Assembly (NCBI GenBank): GCA_018398585.1
Contig: JAGTTD010000014.1
Span: 18,041,387-18,105,386 of the forward strand
Source of the DNA: Simmondsia chinensis
Lineage: Eukaryota > Streptophyta > Magnoliopsida > Caryophyllales > Simmondsiaceae
DNA length: 64,000 nt
Reading direction: 5' to 3'
Positions 21,980 through 34,300 of the stretch are shown here, piece after piece; position 1 is the stretch's first letter, and each line of letters opens with the position of its first letter. A program made the position numbers and the translations under genes. Under the pieces are notes generated by a model. The model was not told the origin of the DNA and ran no database searches. It saw only the letters and a list, made by a program, of their open reading frames with translations.

Positions 21980-22383
21980 ATGGCGCTCAACGCTCTTCGT
22001 CTCCGTCTCCGTCTCCGTCTCCGTCTCCGTCGAGCGCTTTCTATGTCCTCCATCTTCGGCCGTTGTAAAGGCACTAAGCCACTCTCCACCACCGCTGCCG
22101 CCGCCATTTCTGGCCACTCTCTTTCGCATCCGAGCGCCAGCAGCCGCGTTGCCTCTCTCTCTCCTTGCTTGCAGATGAGCCGCCGTTTCCATTCAACACC
22201 TCTCACTCTTTCCGCGTCAAGATCGTACGAAGATGATGACAAGTTTGATCCTGATACGATTCTCTTTGAAGGATGCGACTACAAACACTGGCTTATCACT
22301 TTGGATTTCCCTAAAGAACCCGAACCTTCTGCTGAGGAAAAGGTCGAGACTTATGTTCAGACATTAGCTAAAGTCGTTGGAAG
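21980..22383 (+). CDS. MORF1: MORF1 exon 1
   Basis: Encodes the targeting peptide and the start of the MORF box. The presequence contains a CGTCTC hexanucleotide array (about 21998-22030) translating to alternating Leu-Arg, an amphipathic basic run. The exon ends ...GGAAG before GTAAAT. The split serine codon AG/T continues in exon 2. Confidence 0.88.
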
Positions 22384-25300
22384 GTAAATTTACTGCCAAT
22401 TGGTTTTGAGAATGAGACCTCACTTCAGCTTATATGTGGGCCTCATATAATCCAATTTCGTGCCCGGTGAAATTTGAAATCAAGTATTAACTCAATTTCT
22501 CCGGGATTCAATTTTGATTTCTAAGCGCCTTGCGATGATACTTTACCGATTTGTGTTGTGATCAAATCCGATCCACTCCAATTGACCAAACCAATCTAAT
22601 CGAACAAATGCAAATAACGGAATGAGAGCGTATTTTGTATCGTATATTTCACTGTAAGTATTCTAAGTACAAGTATAAGAGGTATAATAAGAGAAATTAG
22701 GGCTAAGAGCAGGAACCGAAAAACAACAGAAGTTGAGGTGGGGTTGCGACTGGTGGCCACACATCGGGTAACGGCGTGCTCTGAGTGGGAACCGAAAAAC
22801 AACGCTTCAATAATGACCCGTGGACCGCGTGATGGATGTGGGCATGAGGTGGGAGGTCAAGCTTGTAGGCCACGATGCCAACTCGATCTAGGACCTTGAA
22901 GGGCCCATAAAAGCGGGGGGAGAGCTTGTGAAAAGCTCGATACTCAATACTATGTTGATGATATGGCTGATGCTTCAGCAACACATAATCACCCACTTCA
23001 AACTCACGGTTAGTGCGATGAGAGTCAACCTGTTGCTTCATGTGGTTGCGGGCTTGTTGCAAGTGAATCAGCAATGAAGCAATAGTATCCTCTCGGGCTC
23101 GGAGACTACGGTCAACTACCTCGACCTAAGACTCACCCGGTAAGTATTGAAGGTGAGTAGGGGGTGGCGGCCCATATAATACCTCATAAGGTGTGGCCTG
23201 AGCGGCAGTATGAAAGGTGGTATTGTACCCCCATTCCGCGAGTGGTAACTAGTGACTCCACTCTTGAGGGCGCTCACTAGCCATACAACACATCGGTCTC
23301 AGCTACAAACTTCTTGGAAAAATCGGGCAAAGTAAGAACGAGTGCTAATGTCAAAGCTCGCTTAAGCAACTCAAAAGCTTGCTCAGCTTCAGTCGACCAC
23401 ACAAATCCTCTTTTTTTCAGTAGCTCGGTTAGAGGTCGAGCCATCGCGCCGTACCATTTGATAAAACAACGGTAGTATTCGGTGAATCCAAGAAATCCTC
23501 TAAGTTGTTTAATACTCGTGGGTCGAGGCCACTCGTGAATGGCACGAAGCTTCTCAAGACCGGTGGGTAACCCCTTACTCGAAACAAAGTGTCCCAAGTA
23601 TTCGATCTTGCGTGCCGCAAACAACATTTCGAGCGTTTAACCAAAAATTGGTTATCACTCAACACTCCAAAAACAACTCGAAGATGGCGCATATGCTCAG
23701 CCCATGAAGCACTGTATACTAAAATATCGTCGAGAAAACAATACAAACTTACGCAAGAAAGGCTGGAAAATATCATTCATGATACTTTTAAATGTCGATG
23801 GGGCATTTGTCAGCCCAAATGGCATAACCGTAAACTTGTAGTGACCAGAGTGTGTACGAAAAGCTGTCTTGTACACCTTTTGCGGTGCCATCCTTATCTA
23901 CCAATACCTGGAGCGAAGATCGAGCTTCAAGAAATAGGTTGAACCGCCCAATTCGTCAAGTGATTTCTCAATGATTGGAATGGGAAATTTGTCTTTAATT
24001 GTCATCTCATCGAGGCTCTGTAATCTATACACAATCTCCATGTGCCGTCCTTCTTTACTTATATAACCAGTGAAGAAAAAGGTGAAGAACTATTTTGAAT
24101 TACTCCGGTATTAGGCATTTCTTGAGTTAACTTTTCAATCACATCTTTTTTAAAAGTTGGGTAATGATAAGGGCGGAGATTTACCGGGTTACTTCCCTCC
24201 TTAAGAGGAATAAGGTGATCAAAGCTCATTCTAAAGGGGGGTAGTTGCGTAAGCTCAACAATTCCCACAGCAAGGCCGTGAGCTCCATGTTAGACCCCTT
24301 CTTTGTGCAAATCGATAGTTGTAGCGCAAATAGGCTCGGTTCCTGATAGTTGAATCGCAAAGAGCTCTGCAATCGAGCATTGTACGTGATTCAAAGGCAT
24401 ACCCGAGACCAGTTTAAGTTGCTCCTTAGGTGTTCGCCGCAAACTAACCTCGCGACCATGCCAAATAAAATCCATGACAAGTTCCTTGAAATCCCATTTC
24501 ACCTTTCGTAAGGTTTAGAGCCATTGTGTACGAAGAACCATGTGGGAAAGTGGGATGACAAGGAAGTCGGCCATAAAACTGATGTCCTTTATCTTCCACT
24601 GAAAGTCACGGCATAACCTAACGCACAACAATTGCTTCCCGTTAGCCACAGTAACTAAAAGCTTATGTGATTCATCTACTTGACATTTCAAATGTCATAC
24701 CAAGGTTAAGTCAATGAAATTATGAATACTCCCGCTATCGATGAAAATACTAATGATCCACTTCTCGCAATAACCACGAACTCTCATGCTTTGGCGTTGT
24801 GTGACCCCTTCAAGAGCTCGGATTGAAATATGGGGTCGGGGTTCGAGTTAGGCTCGGTAATCACTTCTGGCTCGCTATCCGTAGTATCCATCTCCTCTTC
24901 TTGAACCCCTATAAGGAACATTTGAAACTTCTTCTTCCTTGGGCAATTATGGTGGGGACTAAAACGTTCATGGCAGTAGGAACAAAGATTTTAAGATTGA
25001 TGTTCTTCAACCTCAGCAGGAGTCAATTGAATTTGACTCCTATTTGGGTTCTTTATGTGGGTTAGGTAAGTGTTTGAGTTGTGGGGCAGATGGGTTGTCA
25101 TGGGCTAGGCACGGGTGGGGCCATTTGTCATGATTCTAGAAGATGGGGCATATGGAATTAAGTAGTCATAATCCATTGGTTGTGATAAAGTAGTTTAACT
25201 CATTAGTATTAGTCACATTAAGCCATTCCTTAGTGTATTAGCCGATAGCTTTTATGTGAAGGAGGGAAAGTCGGTTATTAGTGTAGTTAAGTGGTAGTTA

Positions 25301-28300
25301 ATAGTAGTTAAGTCATGTCTAGGTGAAATGTATGTGAGTATGGCGGTGGATTAGTTGTGTCTAGGTGAAGTGAATTGTTAGATATTTTTCTTGTAATCTT
25401 CCTAAGCTAGGATTAGTATAAGTAGTGTTCCTTCTATTGTACTCATTGTTGAATGATATTGATATCTTTTCTCTCTCTCTGCTCTAATTCTCTCTATTTC
25501 TCATCTATATTCTCTCTAATTCTCTTCTTAATTTCACTTCTTTTTCATCTCATACTCTATTATCCCTAGGTTATGATCAAGATTTATCTTGAATCATGAC
25601 AATTGGTATCAGAGCTTGTGATTTTGCTTCCCTTTGAGTTGAGTTGTATCCAATTTGGTTGACCCAGCAATTGATCAAGTTTTATTGAGTTCTTGTTCAG
25701 CTGATTAGACTTGTTTGTTTAATCAACCAAAATCTGTTTGATCAGATTGATCTTCGGTTATAGTTGGTGTTTGATTCGATTTAGCTGAAAGCTTGGCTTG
25801 AGTTTTTGAATCTTACTGTTCTTGTGAAGAGTTAGCTGGAATTGGTATCATAAGTCATTGTACTTGGGATTGAAGTTGCTAAATTACATAAACCGAGCTT
25901 CAGTACTTATTATTGGCCTTATTCGCTGCTATTGTGATTAGTTGCTAAAAATTGCAATTGGTTTTACTGAAATTGTATTCGAATTAGCTGAATCACGCTC
26001 AAGCAAGGCTGTACTTAGGAATTTTTCATAAGGTTGAGCTGAAGTGCTATGCTATTGATCGTCTTAAATTGATCAGATTGTTCAATCTTGCTGCAGTAAC
26101 CTTGAATCAACTCGGTTCTGAGTTCATTCTTGTATCAGATCGTGCTGTTCAGATTGATTGTGATCAAGATTGCAGTCAAAAGGCTTGCTGTTATTGTGAA
26201 TTGTAACTGATTCGTGTGATCTATGTTAAGAATCAAATATTACTCTTGGACCTTAACCTTGGTTGGGATAGTGAGAGTATGAGATGAGGAGAGAATTTAG
26301 AGTTTCGATGAGATAAGAAGGGAAAGGAGATGAGAAGTAGAGAGAGATATCAAAAGATATCAATTTGTCATTCATCAAAATTATGAGGATTACAAGCTAG
26401 AGCCTTCTACTTATACTACTTCCTCTTAGGATGGCTTAAGACTAAAAATATCTAGAGATACAATGCATGTGGACCCATGGAGCTAACCGACTCAACCAAC
26501 ACTAACTAAATAGCCGCCAACCTTGACTTAACTAATGACCATCCAAACTACTAGCAACTACTTCACTTATTACATGACTCAACCAAAGCTTATACTACTA
26601 ATTACAATATCAACACCTTATTACATTTACTTAAGCCAAACCAGTAAACCATAGCAACAACCACCAGCAGCAACGAACACCTTAGCAACAGGTCAATAGC
26701 AGCAGCAGGACAGCACTAACAGACCAATGCAGCAGCTACAACAGCCCCCTAGACTTCATCGAGCTCGGATCATAACATTCCCTTCCCCTTGAAAACATTC
26801 TTGTCCTCAAGAATGGAAGAGAGTTGAAACAATGAAGATCAACTTCTTGCTGAAGCTATGCAGTTGGAAAACATCTGAAGCAACTCAATTTGAAATGCAG
26901 CAGATACATGAGGATGACATCTTGTTTCGACACAATGTTTGCGTTTGAATGTATAATACTCTTCAGGAGGTCTGCACTGATCAAACCAAACACCAACAAC
27001 ACATCCACGACACCTCATGATGCAGTTGATACCGCTCAAAACTCTGTCTTGCTGCAGAGAACGATAAAACGCTTTAGTACTTCTGAATTTCTGCTTGTAG
27101 TAAGCTGCATAACAGAACTTGAATGTCATTGAACCCATGAAACTGCATATGAAGTCCTTTCACATCTCGGGAGGCCTTCCAAACTCAAACCAAAAGAACC
27201 AAGCATCAAAATCTGCTTGTAGACATTCCCAAGAGCAGCTCAAATAGCCCAATATCTTGATCATGGTAACAAAACACATTGAAATTCCATAAGAATGCAG
27301 CTGCAACCATTTCATTGTGGATCTTATCCAAAGTTTGTATTGCTTAAACATCCACTTACTAAACCATCTCAGACCATACTCAACAAACTCTTGATTGTTT
27401 CCCAATTCCACATGTGGTGCTGTAGAGCTCAAGAATTCAGCAGTGTATAACCAAGACAACACATAGCTGCGGATATTACAGATTTCAGCTCGATTTTTCT
27501 CCATATGGAAGCTTCTTGTTGCAAACAAGTTATGACATCTTCCCAAAATCATAATAGCACCAATCACACTCAATCTGAACAACTCATTTACTGCTGACAG
27601 TGAAGGAATTGTAATTCCCCAAGAATTTTCAGCAGCCTCTAATACTTCCATTGCTTGAATCTTGATTGTGAACTTGTAAGATCTGGAAATTTCAGCTTCC
27701 TTTTTCAATAATCTTGCATAGAACACACCATAGGCTCCCATTCTTTGATCTTGACAAAACATAGAGAGAATGCACCAGAAATTTTGAATACATTGCTGTC
27801 CAATCTTGTTCTCTTGAACACTTGTGACTTTGGCTCGAAAATCTAGTCCTATGCTCCACCAAGTTATGAACTCATGAGTCACAATTGAATTCCAAGCACA
27901 CAAGGTCTTCACTTGAATGCCCAAAGCAACCCCATTGACAGAATGTATTTTGCAGCTTACAACTTCCAGCCTGTTTTCTAGACTTTCTTGGAGCCCATGC
28001 TCATCCAGCCACCAAACTTGCCTCCAGTGAGCAAGCTTTGCTTTCTTGTCAACCATCTCAAGCATGAGTAACAAATATAACAAGTGGAGACACCAACAGA
28101 ACTCTTGAACAGCTTCAAACTTCTGCAAACTTAGAGCTGATCTGTTCCAAACTTCCTTGCTGATATTCACTCTAATTTCAGCTGGAGTTATCCTCGATGT
28201 TGCATTGATCTTTTCCATCCAAACATTGAGAAGATATTGAAGCTTGTGCATATGATTTTTCCATTCAGAACAACCACAACAGATCACAAATGAGCCATAA

Positions 28301-31300
28301 TTCTGTAATGAGATCCCATACTGCAACAATCCTGAAATTCCAGCCAAAAGCCTTCGTATCCCAAAATCAAACCAACCACCAAGCCCCATAACTTCAAAAG
28401 GACTCACATTTGGTTGCATTAATGGAGCTTGTTCTCTACCCATAGCTTGATTAATGCACAATCTGAATTTGGAGCTCAACACACTTGCCTCATTACTGTC
28501 CAGCACTGCCATTCTAGCCCAATTGCATAAACTAGATTCCACCCAAGCATCAGGGGGTCTTCCAATATCAAACATAACCCTAAGACCTTCAATACTACTG
28601 GATCTTAGCTAAACAAACCCAATGTTCAGATCAGTACCCAAGTTGTGAACTTCTAAATGTTAAGAATTCTTCCAGAAATTAAACTTGGCCTAAATTGAAC
28701 TTGGGAAATGATTTTAGCAGCTTGCTTGAACCTTTCCTCCAACTCGGCCTCATGTTTCAGCTTGTTACAATCATGATCTACCTTCCTCGGATCAAAGGGA
28801 CTTCCAACATCAATTACATCAGTTAAAGCATCCATTGTACTGGTTTTGGTCTGAGCAGAAATCTGTTTCAGCACTTTACTGAAATTATACACCTCCAACA
28901 ACTCAATTGCTTGTATAGACACAATGCTTCTCCTTAGTTGAACCTTGAAACGCACTCTCGCAGCTTGATTACTTCTTTTCAGCAGAAAATCGACTCTTTT
29001 CAGCTTCACATAGCCTTGAGTATCTTCTCCCGGATCAAGAGGCAACTCGTCATAAGAATGTGTACTTGAATACAACTTTTCTCCACTCCAAGAACCTTGC
29101 AATGTATCAATTACATTACTACCACGAATCAAATGCTGATTTCGATTATCAAGATGCCTTAGAGAAGTGCTTAACACATTTTGTGGTGCTTCCATTGTTA
29201 TTACAGCAGTAACATCAACTTCCCCAGTTGAATTCAGAAATTCGGCTGTACCCGACCCTTGTATACTAGCATATACCTCGGTGAAATCAGGAGCTTGAGT
29301 TATTTCTTGTTGATCATCAAGCATCCTAGGTTGAAACACAACCTCTTGCTTCAATTTCTGCTTTGTCAACTTCTTTTTACCCCAAAAATCTTTCAACGCT
29401 TCGTTTAGATGGTTCCTCTTCGCCTTACTCTTTACTTTCTTTATCATTCCCTTGACATGAAAATCGTATTCCCATTTCGGAAGCATGTCATACTGTGCCT
29501 CAACATCTACAAGATACTCTAACTCTAGCAAAGAGTCTTCATAATGATCATCTTGTTCAAACTCAGGTTCCTTTAACCTGTGTTCATCAATTTCGGCATT
29601 ATCGTGGTCGAATTCATCTTCAACGGCAACCGATTCTACTCGAACTTTCTCTTTTTGCTCTGTATAATGCTATCCATTAGCTCCGGGAACTCATTTGCAT
29701 CAAGAACACTAGCACAATCTCGACTGATGTTTGCCAACTGATGAGTTGAACATTGCTGACCCACAATTAGCTGATGCACTTGGTCCATTGCCAGCTTTAC
29801 TTCCAGCAAAAAACCTTTCGCGTTCTTGTCTGAATATTTGCTTCATTTCCTCCTAAATATCCCTTGTCACGAATTGACAAGAGCCATCATCAACCATACC
29901 AGCCATATTTGCAATGTTAAGCAGCGTTTCGAAATGAACCAAACTCAGTTCGCAAACGAACAATTTCGATTCGAATCACTTCAACAGATGATTGCTTAAA
30001 GAAATTATACTCCTTCGCTTGCACAAACAATCACTTGCTATCGGTTCCACAATCGTCACTGATTACAAACCCTAATAAGCAGATTTTCGCACACAGAGAA
30101 CTCGAACAAACCCTAACTGCGATGCTTTCTTGAATAATTTAGACTAAGAATCTGAAATAGGTTCGATCTTTGTCTGTAATGATGATTTAAACACACGATT
30201 CACCACAATCTTCAAGAACGAAATCAGATTTCTCACTTTCGGTGCTCAGTTCAAGGTCAGATTCTCGTCTAAGCAAATCTCGACTCAATAACATATAATT
30301 CTTAAGAATCAAACGCAGAATCTGATGAATTCTCACCACTTCTATGCTTATTAACACGAATTATATCACAAATCAGCAACAAACACAGATTCTGATCGGA
30401 TTGTAACTTGAAGTTCAGAAAACCGTTACCTCAACCTCATTTACAGAATTGTAGAATCTGAAATCACCTCAATTCAGCTTGTTTCTGATCTTTTGATTAT
30501 GATCAAGTGTAATGTTGATCCAATAGCTCACTTAAACTTCTTCTTTAACTGATCAAATGAATATTTGATCAAGATCAATTAAGCTCAGCACTCAACTTCA
30601 ACAACTAATGCTTTGCTTCAGCAGCAAATGCTTGATCGATTCTACTGAATTCAATTTGAATCAACTTTGATGTTGAATGTAATCAACAATTACTGATCAA
30701 TTAAACTTTCTTCAATGTAATTCGATCAATTTTATCCCAACCGAAAGCAACTCCCAGGCACTTGCAGATCAATACTGCATATGACAGTAACCGCCACTCA
30801 ATGCAACTTCTGAAATGAATCTCTGATCACAAAAACCAGCCAATTCAGCTTTAGATATGGACTTGCAGTACGCAAACTCTTCAAATTCAGAATTCAGAGT
30901 TGATGCTTGATCACATAAAGCTGAACTAAATCAGTATCGAAATTGTTTTTGTTGATTAATTGCAACACAATCAATCAGATTTTGTATTTTTTCTGATTAG
31001 AGCTTGATTCAGAAGCCAAATCAAGGCTCTGATGCCAATTGTTAAGATTCAAAGATTACTCTTGGACCTTAACCTTGGTTGGGATAGTGAGAGTATGAGA
31101 TGAGGAGAGAATTTAGAGTTTAGATGAGATAAGAAGGGAAAGGAGATGAGAAGTAGAGAGAGATATCAAAAGATATCAATTTGTCATGCATTAAAATTAT
31201 GAGGATTATAAGCTAGAGCCTTCTACTTATACTACTTCCTCTTAGGATGGCTTAAGACTAAAAATATTTAGAGATACAATGCATGTGGACCCATGGAGCT

Positions 31301-34300
31301 AACCGACTCAACCAACACTAACTAACTAGCCGCCAACCTTGACTTAACTAATCTAACGGCCTTGACCATCCAAACTGCTAGCAACTACTTCACTTATTAC
31401 ATGACTTAACCAAAGCTTATATTACTAATTACAATATCAACACCTTATTACATTTACTTAAGCCAAACCAGTAATCCACGGCAACAACCACCAGCAGCAA
31501 CGAACACCTCAGCAACAGGTCAACAGCAGCAGCAGGACAGCACTAACAGACCAATGCAGCAGCTACAACAGCCCCCTAGACTTCATCGAGCTCGTATCAT
31601 AACAATCTATTGGCATTGGATCTTCAATCAGGCTGGAAATTCATTCTATTCAGCAGCTTTCAAATTGCATTTGCTGGATTATCCTCAAATCGAGCTGCAT
31701 TTTTTGGAAGATCTTGTTAATTGACATTCGCTGCTCTTGACTAGCAGTTACTGGAGCTTTGAATCAATCGTGCTGCATAGATATCAGTTGAGCAGAGGTG
31801 TTGAGTGTTGGTTGCAAGTGAGCCGAGGTCCAAAGGTAATTGAGTTGTAGTACACATTGCTCAAGATGAATGCTCAATCTCACGCGTGGCGTCCATGGAT
31901 AACAACTGATACTATCGAACATAACAAGGTCGGCTTCATCCAAAGAAAAGTCTCCAATGACACTACACTCTTGGTAAAAACTTTGAACGTCCTTTATCCT
32001 ATCACCGAAGATATCCTTTACCAATTTTTTTATCCCTATGTTCATATTGAAAGAATTGAAGTCAATTCAATATCAACCCTAGAGGTTGAAGCACATGTGA
32101 CCTTTTCTTCAAGAAAACAAGCCGAATCAGCATTTATTCAGCTATATGGAAGAAATATCTATGACAATTGTTGTGTGTTAGATATTCAACTTCTCAATCC
32201 TAGTAAGGAAATTGGAGAAACAAGAGAAAATCCTTTTCCGAGTGGGCCTTTCGAGTTGGTGGAGGGTAATGCACATCAAGAGAAATTAAAGCCTCTTGAT
32301 CCAGGAATGGAGGAGCTTAGTGATGCTTTGAGAGTTAAACAACATTGTCGGCAAGATGTGAGCAAGCTACCCAACAAAAGGGATCTGGTGATGTTGGAGC
32401 CAGAATTGAACGGGCTAATGATGTTGCAATAAGTCTTAAGCCGGATAAGGAATTGCAAATACAAGTTCCTGAGGTTAATTCAAAGGCTGCAACAGTAACT
32501 TCTGGAGAAAAGAGCACCAACAATAGGCTCCTAGAGCCAAGAATAATGGAGAAATTTGGCAATTACAGCAGGGGAAAATTTCAGCAGAGAAGAGGTGTTG
32601 GAAGAAACTTTAGTTCATCAACCTCATTCTTGGAGCCAAGGAAGTGGAAGATTTGAGCTCAAAACTAGCTCCAAAGTGAAGAATAAGGAAAGGAAGGTGT
32701 TGTGATTCAAGCTAATCTTAAATCATAAACTAGGGTTTCAAAGGTTTAAATTGAGATATGAGATGAGAATTAGGAGAATTGGGTGAGAAGTAGATAAAAT
32801 TAGATGAGATTAGAAGAGAATTAGAGATGAGAAATCTAGAGAATTGAGAGAAAAGTAGAGAATTGGAACTAAGAGGGAGAAATGATCAATTATCATTCAA
32901 CATATGTGTTTACAAGAGATCTAGCAAGTACTTATACTAACGAAGAACTAGAACAAATACATTGCATTAGGACACTAGGCCCAACCGACTTACCTACCCC
33001 TAGCCGCCAACATTGACTTACTTAACTAACCACTTGACTTCAACTAACCGCCACAACTATTCCCCTTCTAACTAGCTATTCACTTATTTTGACTAATTAT
33101 TACTAGTTTATTACAAGTTTATTAGAAGCCATTGATTATTAATAATTCCCTACATTCCAGAATTATGACAATACTCCCCCCTTTAGAGATTCTTGTCCTC
33201 TATAATCTTATTAGAGAGCATTGAAATCTTGAAGAGTTCCTTAGTGTTGCTGTAAGAGAGCTTATTACTGTAGAATTTGTACTGATTGAAGCTGAATTCG
33301 ACCCCTCATATTGCTTCAATAATGAGGTTGCTCACAATTATGCCTGCCCACGCATCCTTCCTGATGAATTCTGTCCTGCTGAAGTTAATCACTTGCTCCA
33401 TATTCCTTGGATCAGGAGGCCTATTGTTTGTGGTCAAGGAAGAATAAACACTGCCTCCACTCATTTTTCCCTGCATTTGGATCTGATTCAGTAGATTTCA
33501 CAGCTGACGTTGAACATCTCCTTGCACTAGAATAAGATCAGACCACTTCTCGATTGAGTTTACTTGTACTGCTGCAACATCAGCTTTACTACACACTGAA
33601 TTTGTATCTTTGCTCATTGAAGACCTTCTCTTCTTTGCCAATTGCATTGTCCTCTTAATCCATGAACAAGCCCCAAGTCTATCTATTAACCACAACACCA
33701 ACTTAGGCTGCCTCAATTTCATGTGCTTAAGCATGTAAAGCTTGTCAAGAACCACTTTATTTGACATGAAAAGAAGGAAATCTGGAGGTCTCCCCTTCTA
33801 GACCAAGATTGGCTTCATCAATGCTCTTAATTTCTTGCTTGAAAAGCACTTCTTGTGACTAAGACAAATTGCCAACTTGATCTCAATTTTAGGCTGTAAG
33901 ATCAGCTTTAAATGCAACTTCCTGAAGCTTAGAACTTCTATTTCCACTTGCACTTCCTTCGCTGCAACTACCAGTGGTTCTTTAGCTTGCAATGGTACAC
34001 TTCCATTTTGCATTGTGGCTGTCCCTGCAGTGCTAAGCTTCTGAATTTCAACCAACTCAAGCCTACTTTGAGACTCAAGGCCTCGTATGATGTTAAAGTC
34101 CTGACTTGCAGTTGCAGTACCCAAATTCCAACTGAATCCAGCACTGACAGTTGAGTTTTGATCCCATTCCTGCTCCGTTTTCTGCTGCAAATGCTGTATT
34201 CCTTCCCAAGGGATGTTAAGTTTCTCCTTTCCTAGATCAAATGGTCTCAATTGAACCTGATTTGTAACTATAAAATTATTTACTTGTGGCAATGAAGGGC

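Larger units (their letters stand above)
26224..31604 (-). mobile_element. B: complete LTR retrotransposon with two unknown long ORFs
   Basis: LTRs at 26224-26777 and 31040-31604 share TGTTA...TAACA termini and are nearly identical along their length. A perfect 5-base duplication ATCTA flanks it (26219-26223 and 31605-31609). On the minus strand the PBS (ATTGGCATCAGAGCC) lies at 31039-31025, and a purine tract (AAGGGGAAGGGA) at about 26789-26778. The interior encodes no recognisable gag, protease, RT or integrase. High LTR identity makes it one of the youngest insertions here. Confidence 0.93.
25126..32697 (+). mobile_element. C: LTR element with captured RRM, hosting element B
   Basis: A 476-base 5' LTR (TGTCATGATTC...GAATCATGACA), a tRNA-iMet PBS and a leader (to 26223) are followed by element B, after which C resumes at 31610 and continues with the RRM ORF to about 32656. 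The continuity across B is shown by the ATCTA duplication. C ends abruptly at 32697 against the LTR of element E, and its own 3' LTR is missing. No protease, RT or integrase is visible, so it was non-autonomous. Confidence 0.75.

Noticed and set aside
21899..22242. Arg-rich minus-strand ORFs of about 100 residues opposite MORF1 exon 1
   Set aside because: They are mirror frames of the CGTCTC array and presequence region. The plus strand carries the conserved MORF box.
27160..29531. B ORFs as host genes caught between repeats
   Set aside because: They lie between PBS and purine tract of one element with an intact duplication, so they belong to the element.
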